Source of the DNA: Amphritea sp.
Lineage (GTDB): Bacteria > Pseudomonadota > Gammaproteobacteria > Pseudomonadales > Balneatricaceae
Assembly: GCF_016744155.1 (NCBI RefSeq)
Contig: NZ_JADGEW010000011.1
Span: 21,502-85,501 of the forward strand
Reading direction: 5' to 3'
DNA length: 64,000 bases
Below, piece after piece: positions 56,449 through 64,000 of this stretch. A program made the position numbers and the translations under genes. The first letter of the stretch is position 1, and each line of letters begins with the position of its first letter. The notes below the pieces were generated by a model, which did no database searches, was not told the DNA's origin, and was given only the letters and a program-made list of their open reading frames with translations.

Positions 56449-57327
56449 ATGGGCTATTTTGGAGCAAAAAAAGAGATGGTTCTGAAAGCGCTATCGCAGC
56501 GGTTCGTAGGCAAGCTATATATAATGTCTCTATTGATTATGTTCAATGCCCATGGATTAAAAGCGTCTGAGGTTGGAATGGACCTCAGCATCATCACTTG
56601 GAATGTGTGGTTTGACGATGACAGTGGTCGATGGCGGTACCCCCTTATTCTTAATGAGCTAAGTAAGCAAGATGCAGATATCTTGCTGTTGCAAGAAGTT
56701 ACCCCTTCGTTCTTGGAGATTATGATACAGCACCCCTTATCAAATAATTACTACATATCTCAATCGAATCAGGGTGCTAGCTATCAAAATATCACACTAA
56801 CTAAACAGTACCCTGTCGCATCAGATGTATTAGCTCTTGAGTCTAATATGCAGCGTAAGGCTTTAATTGTTCAGCTTGAATTACCAAGTTCAACAGAGCT
56901 TATTAGTGTCGTAAATGTGCATTTAGAGAGCCCGCTTGATCATAGTTGGCTGAGAGAACGTCAGATACAGCAAATTATTGCGTTTGTCGAAGACGAAAAT
57001 AATCTGTTGATCGGTGGGGATTTTAATTTTGGTAATGGCACATCTGCAGAAGCGACTTTAAGCCGTCAGCTTTTTGATTTGGCCTATAAAGGTGAATACT
57101 ATGATCAGCCAACATTTGACGTTGAGAATAATGACTGGGCCAAGCAGACTAAATATTGGTTTGAATCGAGTCGTCGGTTAGATCGTCTTTATCATGATTT
57201 ATCTTTCGTTGTTGGCAGTAAATACTCTCTTTTTGCAAATCATCCTGTATTTGAAGGTAAGGATTACCTGTCAGATCATTTTGGCGTTAGGGCTGATTTC
57301 TCTTTTATTATCGATTCCATCGAATAG
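56449..57327 (+). CDS. Exported endonuclease/exonuclease/phosphatase (EEP) family enzyme
   Basis: Up to 292 residues from ATG 56449; ATG 56476 is equally possible. A hydrophobic signal (GKLYIMSLLIMF to about residue 39) precedes a complete EEP domain: Asn in ITWNVWF, metal-binding Glu in LLQEV, His in NVHLES, Asp/Asn in GGDFNFG, and the final SDHFGVRADF. This fold hydrolyses phosphodiesters in DNA, RNA, 5'-tyrosyl-DNA or lipids. The motif set and small size resemble TDP2-like and DNase-like members, but the export signal implies an extracytoplasmic substrate. It lies between two caspase genes on the same strand. Confidence 0.87.
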   Translation: MGYFGAKKEMVLKALSQRFVGKLYIMSLLIMFNAHGLKASEVGMDLSIITWNVWFDDDSGRWRYPLILNELSKQDADILLLQEVTPSFLEIMIQHPLSNNYYISQSNQGASYQNITLTKQYPVASDVLALESNMQRKALIVQLELPSSTELISVVNVHLESPLDHSWLRERQIQQIIAFVEDENNLLIGGDFNFGNGTSAEATLSRQLFDLAYKGEYYDQPTFDVENNDWAKQTKYWFESSRRLDRLYHDLSFVVGSKYSLFANHPVFEGKDYLSDHFGVRADFSFIIDSIE

Positions 57328-57689
57328 GAAATATGTATGATGCGAGAGACCTTGATAATTTAATCACTATTTGGGCTGGGCTTGTTTATGAAAGGTCTTC
57401 TAAATATCTTCTATATGATTTTGTGGAGCTGGTTTTACTGCACTAAAGTCTAATAAGCGCTACAGAGCTCATAAATAGTTATCAACAGATTTAGATATTA
57501 AGGTTAATTATGAATTGTTTTTTTATAATTAAACGTTATATGATTTGTTAAATTCCGGTGAGTTAATATCATACTGGTTTGGGCAGACCTGATAAAAAAA
57601 TGCTCTGGTGATTTAAAATACAGGAGATTTTTTTGGCAGAAAATTCTTTTGAATACGCTTAGTATGTTAATGATAGTAAAGGGATAATT
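57328..57689. other. 362-base intergenic region in the caspase cluster
   Basis: No gene supported. Strongly AT-rich; it likely holds a promoter for the PPC-domain gene. No riboswitch or operator recognised. Confidence 0.45.
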
Positions 57690-58370
57690 ATGAAGATAAT
57701 AAAAAATAACATTGCAGTTTTCTCTATTTCTGCCTTGATGCTGGCTTCTAGTGCAGTATCTGCTGGAATGAATGTGGATACTGAGGCTAAGGTCGATGCT
57801 GGGGCTGTTTCACAATTAAATACTGCCGCGAACTTAGCGGTTCTTGGTTTGGCTCAGGAAGATGCTTTACTTCTGATTTCTGCCGCAAAATTACGTAAAG
57901 GTGTGGCTGTTACTCAGGTTCAGACAGCGAAAACATCGGAAGGCGGTCAAGATTCTAAAAAAGAGAGCGGGCAGAGTTTGTCTGCGAGTGAATTGTTAGA
58001 GCGTGCAACTGAATTGGCGGGTGATAACGCAGGATTGTTAGCGTTAATTGAAGATGTGAGAGATATAAAAGCACGAGGTCGAATTGGTGGAGCTATTAGC
58101 GGGCATGATGACCGGGTTCGAGCTGACTCAGTTGATACGTATAGAATGAAATTTAAAGGAAACCGTAGAGCAGAAGTCTTTGTTGAAGGTGACGGCGATA
58201 CTGATTTAGATTTATATATATATGATGAAGATGGTAACTCTATTTGTTCTGATACGGATGGTACAGATACGATGCTTTGTCGTTGGACCCCAAGCTGGAC
58301 TGGTGAGTTTAGAGTGAGAATTAAAAACTTGGGTGACGTTTATAATGACTACACGCTTTACACTAACTGA
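57690..58370 (+). CDS. Exported protein with pre-peptidase C-terminal (PPC) domain
   Basis: 226 residues, preceded by AAAGGGA. Signal peptide to about residue 25 (SSAVSA). The middle (about 35-125) is helical and charged, with no family recognised. Residues about 135-226 form a PPC-type beta-sandwich: SVDTYRMKFKGNRRAEVFVE, an acidic DGDTDLDLYIYDEDGNSIC segment that could bind calcium, and a C-terminal strand FRVRIKNLGDVYNDYTLYT. PPC domains usually hang on secreted proteases and are removed on maturation. Here it is a free-standing protein beside caspases, which makes it a plausible substrate or targeting partner. Confidence 0.82.
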   Translation: MKIIKNNIAVFSISALMLASSAVSAGMNVDTEAKVDAGAVSQLNTAANLAVLGLAQEDALLLISAAKLRKGVAVTQVQTAKTSEGGQDSKKESGQSLSASELLERATELAGDNAGLLALIEDVRDIKARGRIGGAISGHDDRVRADSVDTYRMKFKGNRRAEVFVEGDGDTDLDLYIYDEDGNSICSDTDGTDTMLCRWTPSWTGEFRVRIKNLGDVYNDYTLYTN

Positions 58371-58399
58371 TTGAACTGTGGGGTTGGGAGCTTTTCGAT

Positions 58400-58435
58400 C
58401 CCATCCCCTATCCCCATCCCCATCCCCCCCCATCC
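58400..58435. repeat. C-rich short tandem repeat (CCCCAT)n
   Basis: Four to five imperfect CCCCAT/CCCTAT units plus a run of eight C residues lie 29 to 64 bases after the PPC-protein stop and about 90 bases before the second caspase start. Such tracts slip during replication. Confidence 0.7.
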
Positions 58436-58526
58436 GATCTCATCATCGGCATGAACCTTTCTTTTCTCCGTCAGCACAGTTTTTCTTATTAATAATCTAG
58501 TGACGTTAATAAATAGGGACTTGAAA

Positions 58527-60704
58527 ATGAAGAAAAACCATAAAAATCTGATAGTTCCTTTGTTTTTTTTAGCATTACTTTGGGCTAGTGCCGCATTAGC
58601 AACAAATAAAGCGCTATTAGTTGGCGTGACTAAGTACCCTTTTTTAAAGGGAGCTGATCTTGACGGGCCCATGCATGATGCGGAATTGGTGCGACAAGTG
58701 TTAGGCACACGAGGTTTTAGTGCTAAAAATATAACGATGTTAAGTGAAAGTGATATCGCTGATGGTAAGCCTACCAGGCAGGCTATTATCGATGCCCTTG
58801 AGCGGCTAGCTAGTGATGTAGAAAAAGATGACTTCATCTATTTGCATTTTGCTGGACATGGCTCTCGTCAGCCAGCGGAATCTGTTAGTAATACTGAAAC
58901 AGACGGTTTGGATGAGATATTTCTACCCTCGGATGCCGCAGGGTGGGATGAGTATATTGGCTCTGTAAAAAATGCGCTATCGGACAATGTTATGGCAGTC
59001 TATTTAGACCGCATTCGCGATAAGGGCGCTGATGTTTGGGTTGTTTTTGATAGCTGCCACTCAGGCACAATGACACGAGGTGGCGGTTTTGGTGAAATTC
59101 GCTTTCGCCAGGTTGATGCTGCCGTTTTGGGTATTCCGATGGGCGACTCGATATCCTCACGGGGCTGGAGGGATGAAACTATTGGCGAGCAAGCAACTTT
59201 TTCAATCGTTGATGAAAGTGGTGCAGGTGATGCTGATCGAGGTAGTTTAATCGCTTTTTCTGCAGCTCAGGCTACTCAAACGGCACCGGAAATGAAATTA
59301 CCCCGTGGCGCCAAGGATAGGAAATTCCATGGTTTACTCACCTACACTATGATGGATGCTTTATCTAAGCATCGAGGCATAAGTTATAGTCAACTGGGGC
59401 AATATATATTAAATCAATATAGGTTGATGCCATTTAGAAACACTCAACCTTTGATTAGCGGCACTAATTTAAATGATTCCGTTTTTGGTGAAGAGGCTGC
59501 CAGTTCTAATGTGATGACTGCCGATGTATCAAAAGATAAAAAGACAATCACTATTTCCGCAGGGCAACTACATAATTATAACGAGGGCTCGTTGATTAAT
59601 TTATACAGCTCTGCATTGATAGATGAGGACGATTTTCTAGGTCATGCCGAAATCGTTGAGGCCCATTCTTTATATAGTCTAGCTAGCATCGTTGGGGTAA
59701 CAGAGAAAACATTACCTCGTAAAGTATTTACTGTGATGAAAGAGCCTGTCTTGGGTTTTTCTATGACAGTGAAGGCAGTAGCTTCAGCAGATATGACAGA
59801 ATCGCAAATACTTAATCTAGATAAAGCTGTGAAAGCCACAACGGCAGTAACTCCGATGCTTAGAGATTGGCAAGAAGGTGAGATTACTGACCTTAGAGTG
59901 TCTGTGTTTGAAAATAAGTTATGGTTTCTTACAGCTGATCAAAGCTTACCATGTGAGCAGCAGGGACTTGTAGATAAAGAACTTAGCCGCTGTTTAGATC
60001 TACGTTCGCCTCAGCAATTGTTAAATTTCGATTTTACTCGTAGAAAGATTACATATGAAGCTATTTTAATGCCTCTGGAAAGTGGCTTAACTCGGATAGC
60101 CAAAGGTGAAAATCTTATTCGGTTGCAACATATTGTTAGCGAAGGAGGGGGGCAACAATCACCTCTAGACGTTGAGGTGACAATTAATATATCCGGTAAA
60201 AAAAGTCAGTATCCTATGACTAGGGTACCAGTATTTCATGAGGGAGACGGTGTTCATATCGTAATTAAGAATAGCTCACAAATGTCACAAGATGTCAGTG
60301 TTCTTTATAAAGATAGCATGTATGGAATCACTCAGCTTTTCCCTCAACATTCTGGCGAGGCGAACCGCCTTGAAGCCGGTAAAGAGTTTGTTTTAGATTT
60401 AGAACTTATACCTGAGCCTGAGGGGCTGGAAGATCTAATAATTTTAAGTCAGCCTGCCTCCGATGTATTACGCGATTTTGAATTTTTGGAACAGCCGCCC
60501 TTAGGGGTAACAACACGAGGCCCCGTGAGTGCTGGGGTAAGAGATTTAGCTAATCAATCGCTAATGCAAGTTTTATTTGAAGCGGCAACAACAGCTAATA
60601 ATGATGTAATGAATCAATATTCCGCAACAGTTCGCGGGGCGAGAAGGTCCACTCCCCCTGAGCTTGGGTCTATGGAAATTTACCGCTGGGAAGTGAGTCA
60701 GTAG
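58527..60704 (+). CDS. Exported caspase-family protein with DUF4384-like tail
   Basis: 725 residues from ATG 58527 (AGGGA upstream; the GTG at 58500 is less likely). Signal peptide to about residue 26 (AALA). A caspase/metacaspase (C14) domain spans about 27-290: NKALLVGVTKYPFLKGADLDG, catalytic His111 (FAGHGS) and Cys177 (FDSCHSG), as in metacaspases, with acidic residues nearby suggesting Arg/Lys specificity and calcium dependence. The C-terminal 400 residues are beta-rich. About 565-645 resemble DUF4384 (GVHIVIKNSSQMSQDVSVLY, ITQLFPQHSGEANRLEAG), often fused to bacterial caspases. It is 67 bases before the ankyrin gene and probably co-transcribed with it. Confidence 0.9.
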   Translation: MKKNHKNLIVPLFFLALLWASAALATNKALLVGVTKYPFLKGADLDGPMHDAELVRQVLGTRGFSAKNITMLSESDIADGKPTRQAIIDALERLASDVEKDDFIYLHFAGHGSRQPAESVSNTETDGLDEIFLPSDAAGWDEYIGSVKNALSDNVMAVYLDRIRDKGADVWVVFDSCHSGTMTRGGGFGEIRFRQVDAAVLGIPMGDSISSRGWRDETIGEQATFSIVDESGAGDADRGSLIAFSAAQATQTAPEMKLPRGAKDRKFHGLLTYTMMDALSKHRGISYSQLGQYILNQYRLMPFRNTQPLISGTNLNDSVFGEEAASSNVMTADVSKDKKTITISAGQLHNYNEGSLINLYSSALIDEDDFLGHAEIVEAHSLYSLASIVGVTEKTLPRKVFTVMKEPVLGFSMTVKAVASADMTESQILNLDKAVKATTAVTPMLRDWQEGEITDLRVSVFENKLWFLTADQSLPCEQQGLVDKELSRCLDLRSPQQLLNFDFTRRKITYEAILMPLESGLTRIAKGENLIRLQHIVSEGGGQQSPLDVEVTINISGKKSQYPMTRVPVFHEGDGVHIVIKNSSQMSQDVSVLYKDSMYGITQLFPQHSGEANRLEAGKEFVLDLELIPEPEGLEDLIILSQPASDVLRDFEFLEQPPLGVTTRGPVSAGVRDLANQSLMQVLFEAATTANNDVMNQYSATVRGARRSTPPELGSMEIYRWEVSQ

Positions 60705-60771
60705 CGTTAGTGTACGTGACTGTCAGTATGTGCGGTTAGCTGGTTGTTAAAATATAAAAGGTGAGGGTGGA

Positions 60772-63700
60772 ATGGTGAATTATCGTAATTTTATTTCATT
60801 CGTGTGTGTTTGTTTATTACTGACAGGATCTGCTTCTGCAACAGAGCTTGTCAATGCTGCTATTAATGAAGATATTGAGAAAGTTGAATATTTAATTCAG
60901 CAAGGTGTAGACCTCAATCTCCTCGACGAGGAAGAGGGAGTGGCTGCATTACATGCCGCTGTATTCAATAATGATCTGAGATTAACCAAGTTACTGCTTG
61001 AAAATGGTGCGAAGATTAATCTCAAAACTACCAATCAATTTGATCCTATTCATATAGGTGCGCAAGGGGGTGCGCTTGAAGTTTTACAATACCTGATGAC
61101 GCTAGGTGTTGATATCAATATGCCTGATGGAGACGGTGATACTGTTTTACAGCACGCCTTATATAGAGAGCAGATCGAACTAGCCAATTGGTTGCTTGAT
61201 CAAGGAGTTACGGTTGTAAGTAAAGGAAATGAGAATTCATATGGAAGTCCTTTGTTTTTGGCTATGCAGTTATTCGACAACGAAGCTGATAATAAGGAAC
61301 TCCTTACTTTAATTGAAAAGATAGTGTCACTAAGTGCTGATCTTAATGCTTTTGAGGGGGGGGATAATCAGACTTATTTACAACTGGCGGTACAAACCGG
61401 CAACTTGGATCTGGTTAAGCTACTGGTTATGCTTGGAGCGGATGTAAATCTGAAAGCGGCGGAGCAGTCTGCGCCTATTCATCTTGCCGCAGAAGAAAGT
61501 AGCGAAGTGTTTCAGTATTTGATTCAAGCGGGTGCGGACATTAACACGCTTGATGTTAATGGCGCCAACCTACTACAAATTGCTTTGCTACATGGGGAAA
61601 TTGAAGCAGCAAGTTGGTTGTTGGATAAGGGCATTGACATCAACAGTCGTGGTCTGATTGATACCGAAAGTGAGAATGATGGCTGGAATGAAGTGCCTGC
61701 CTACGATTACCCTGTACTGTTATTATTAGAACAGATTACAACCACTGATGATGATCAGGCAGCGGTTTCGCTGTTACATAAGATGGTCAGAAAAGGTGCA
61801 AATCTTGATGTAGTCGGTCGCGACGGATCGGCCTTTATCTTTCCATTGTTAAAATCCAGTAATCAATCGTTTATTAATGAGTTGCTGCCTAACATAAAGT
61901 CGGTTGATGTTACTGATAGTTTCGGTAATAGCGTTCTGCATGCCGCGATTAAATCAGGTCATATTGACTATGCCGCTTCACTTGCGAGAAACGGCAACGG
62001 ACTAGCGCAGATTGATAAAATTGGTTATACCTCATTACATTCAGCTTACGAAAAAGAGCTGTTTGATATTGTTTCGCTTATTTTAGAGCATGAAGGCAGT
62101 AATCAAATGCTGAGCCTGAAGGGTGCAAGTATTTATCAGCGCGCATACCGTGATGGCCATCATGAAGCACTAAACCAATGGTTGGCGAATACTCCCTCTA
62201 GTCTTGATGTTGTCGATATAAACGGTGATACCTTATTACATGAAGCCGTCAGTAGAAATGATGTGACTTATGTAAACCAGCTGCTTACCAGAGGTGCGAA
62301 GGTTGCTGCTCTTAATGGCGATGGTCGTAGTCCGTTATCTCTTGCTGTTGAAAAAAATTCTACTGAATTGCTTAAGCTGCTACTTGATGTTGCTACAAAA
62401 AATAGCACTTTCAAAAAGAGTTCCATGCTACTACATGAAGCTGCTCGACTTGGGTCTTTAAAAATTGTCACAACGTTAGTCGAAGCGGGATTTTCGGTCG
62501 ATTCTCGTGATAACAATGGGTACATTCCGGCTCAAATAGCTGTTCACCATGGGCAACAGGAAGTGCTGGATTATCTGGTAGGTCTTATTAATGCGCCAAC
62601 GTTAAACTCGAATTTAGAGGTAAATCCTTATGCTGACTCACGGCTCGAGTATTGGAGCTTGTTGTATTGGGCAAATAAAAAAGAGAAATTAATTAGATCT
62701 GTAGAACAAGATCTTCACTCAGATAATAGTAGTGTCTTTGCGCCTTATATTTGGGTTGAAATTCAGAGTAATAATGGAAATTTGCAAAACGCGTATAACG
62801 CGTTGAACGGTGCTTTGAAAAGCAAAATTGCAGTGACAGCTGATGTTGGTTTGAATAAGGATTATCGGCAGTTGGTAGCACAATATCCCCCTTCTTATCC
62901 GTTTGTTGCGTCCGATGCTATGGCCTTGATTGATTTAGCTTTTGTTGCTGATAAATTAGTAAATAAGCCATTAAAACTAGACTATCTTGAAACTGCCTCT
63001 CGATTGTTGCCGAATTATTGGCAGATAGCTTGGATGTACAATGATTCTCAGTTGGTTACTAATACTAAATTTAAAGACCGTATGCAGAACTTTTCTGTAT
63101 CTGAAGGTATAAATGGAACGTTAGTCGGCAACTCCATTCGTGAGTATAGCCATGCTCGTCTTTGGGAAAGGGCTGATTTGGGAGAGAGATCCAGAAGTTG
63201 GTTGAAAACATCTCCACACGATTGGCGTGCGCTGGCAGCCAACTCATCCGAGTTAAATAAAGGTTATCACTATGAGCAGGCGCAGGTCGCGGCTCAAAAA
63301 GCAGCAACCATATTTCCATTTTATTTTGATTTTACGCAATTGCCGACGTTATTCATCAAACAAGGGGCGATTAAACAGGCAGAAAAACATTTTTCTTTAA
63401 TTGCGCGTATGTATCACAAAGAAGGTGGAGAGCCTATTGAGGCAAAGATGAATCGCTATTTAGCGGCTTCACTCAGGACCTCTGGCGATAAAGGGCGTGC
63501 GCGTCAAGTGTTGGATGATACGCTTCAACAGATGCCTAATATAGCGAATCTGCATAGAGAGATTGCGAGGCTAGAAATAGCAGATAATCGGTACGCTGAA
63601 GCCGCGGATGCAATGGAGAAGGTTTTTCAGTTAGATGATGAGACTAATAGTAGTGATTATAAACGTTATATCAGTGCTTTGAAGCAAAGTGGTGATAGTG

Positions 63701-64000
63701 CACAAGCTATTAGTGTTGCAGAAAAAGGGCTAGCTAAGCTTACATTTATTCCTGAAGATTTTTTTATCGCTGTGTTGGACTTAGCTGCAGCCATGAAGCG
63801 TGATGCTTTGGTTGATCGTGTATATCAATTGGCGGTGGGTGAGTTTCCAGATTCTATCGCATTAGGTAAATTTCATGTTGAAAGACTCTGGATTAATGAT
63901 AAACATGCTGCATTGAAATATGTTGAGAAGCTGCTTGAACAGCAACCTACCAGCTACAGTTTAATTCAGCTATGGAAAAAATACGCGAAAGGGCTTAACG
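60772..64000 (+). CDS. Exported ankyrin-repeat and TPR protein, truncated by window edge
   Basis: An open frame of 1076 codons with no stop before the right edge. GAGGG precedes the ATG. Signal peptide about 1-22 (LLLTGSASA). Ankyrin repeats fill about 22-620 (AALHAAVFNNDLRLTKLLL, APIHLAAEESSEVFQYLI, TLLHEAVSRNDVTYVNQLL). The remainder, about 640-1076, is helical and TPR-like (HREIARLEIADNRYAEAADAM). It is a large protein-binding scaffold, likely in the same extracytoplasmic compartment as the caspases. It follows the second caspase gene by 67 bases without a terminator. A further domain, perhaps catalytic, may lie beyond the window. Confidence 0.88.
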   Translation, partial: MVNYRNFISFVCVCLLLTGSASATELVNAAINEDIEKVEYLIQQGVDLNLLDEEEGVAALHAAVFNNDLRLTKLLLENGAKINLKTTNQFDPIHIGAQGGALEVLQYLMTLGVDINMPDGDGDTVLQHALYREQIELANWLLDQGVTVVSKGNENSYGSPLFLAMQLFDNEADNKELLTLIEKIVSLSADLNAFEGGDNQTYLQLAVQTGNLDLVKLLVMLGADVNLKAAEQSAPIHLAAEESSEVFQYLIQAGADINTLDVNGANLLQIALLHGEIEAASWLLDKGIDINSRGLIDTESENDGWNEVPAYDYPVLLLLEQITTTDDDQAAVSLLHKMVRKGANLDVVGRDGSAFIFPLLKSSNQSFINELLPNIKSVDVTDSFGNSVLHAAIKSGHIDYAASLARNGNGLAQIDKIGYTSLHSAYEKELFDIVSLILEHEGSNQMLSLKGASIYQRAYRDGHHEALNQWLANTPSSLDVVDINGDTLLHEAVSRNDVTYVNQLLTRGAKVAALNGDGRSPLSLAVEKNSTELLKLLLDVATKNSTFKKSSMLLHEAARLGSLKIVTTLVEAGFSVDSRDNNGYIPAQIAVHHGQQEVLDYLVGLINAPTLNSNLEVNPYADSRLEYWSLLYWANKKEKLIRSVEQDLHSDNSSVFAPYIWVEIQSNNGNLQNAYNALNGALKSKIAVTADVGLNKDYRQLVAQYPPSYPFVASDAMALIDLAFVADKLVNKPLKLDYLETASRLLPNYWQIAWMYNDSQLVTNTKFKDRMQNFSVSEGINGTLVGNSIREYSHARLWERADLGERSRSWLKTSPHDWRALAANSSELNKGYHYEQAQVAAQKAATIFPFYFDFTQLPTLFIKQGAIKQAEKHFSLIARMYHKEGGEPIEAKMNRYLAASLRTSGDKGRARQVLDDTLQQMPNIANLHREIARLEIADNRYAEAADAMEKVFQLDDETNSSDYKRYISALKQSGDSAQAISVAEKGLAKLTFIPEDFFIAVLDLAAAMKRDALVDRVYQLAVGEFPDSIALGKFHVERLWINDKHAALKYVEKLLEQQPTSYSLIQLWKKYAKGLN

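Noticed and set aside
58400..58435. C-rich repeat considered as a CRISPR array
   Set aside because: Units are six to seven bases with no spacers and no cas genes nearby.
1..64000. Search for tRNA, rRNA, CRISPR arrays, prophage and IS transposases
   Set aside because: None recognised by eye; only the SRP RNA gene is convincing among RNA genes.
50949..64000. Reading the caspase cluster as a standard cytoplasmic phage-defence operon
   Set aside because: All five products have export signals, which does not fit an intracellular abortive-infection system without further evidence.

Overview
The window looks like chromosome of a marine, facultatively denitrifying gammaproteobacterium. The Oceanospirillaceae (Neptuniibacter, Neptunomonas or Amphritea relatives) are my best guess. 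This is inferred from gammaproteobacterial housekeeping genes (rapA, SrmB-like helicases, ybiT, slyD, a short SRP RNA), a clade I nos operon, TRAP uptake and moderate GC content; no 16S gene is present to settle it.

Layout. 1-7460: the 3' end of trmH, then a DctB/DctD-type two-component pair beside a TAXI TRAP transporter. A sigma-54 promoter, an IHF site and upstream inverted repeats link the two. 7728-11660: three tandem Sel1-repeat proteins with SPOR-like C-termini. 11699-24584: a putative tRNA-queuosine mannosyltransferase homologue, a small lipoprotein, an Lrp/AsnC regulator divergent from leuA, a nitrilase/GFA pair divergent from an HxlR regulator around a perfect operator, then rapA between two SrmB-like DEAD-box helicases, and a small cytochrome c. 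24771-27794: a PBP3-PAS-GGDEF-EAL signalling protein. 27999-36572: an FNR-type box followed by a CusF-like gene and nosRZDFYL, a complete nitrous-oxide reduction operon except for nosX. 36634-48398: mixed genes, including a PA2778/PA2779 pair, ybiT, a Gre-like factor, slyD, a hydrolase-OsmC fusion, a PAS protein with a degenerate GGDEF motif, a MarR regulator with its operator, a voltage-gated-type ion channel, a retropepsin-like protease and a DUF3422 protein. The SRP RNA gene lies at about 48621-48734.

48974-64000: the base composition becomes visibly more AT-rich and the intergenic gaps widen, as in an accessory region. After two small exported proteins (DUF4189 and YbjN-like) comes the most unusual part of the window. 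It is a same-strand set of exported proteins: a 1703-residue helical-repeat/beta-propeller/caspase protein, an exported EEP-fold phosphodiesterase, a PPC-domain protein, a second caspase with a DUF4384-like tail, and an ankyrin/TPR protein that runs off the right edge. I regard this as a candidate undescribed envelope or extracellular caspase system. The domain assignments are well supported; a joint function is inference.

Regulation readable from sequence: sigma-54/IHF control of TRAP uptake, an intrinsic terminator separating the binding protein from the permease, three phased TGCGCA boxes at the Lrp/leuA divergent region, a 13-bp inverted-repeat operator at the HxlR gene, an FNR/ANR box on the nos operon, and palindromic operators at the MarR gene.
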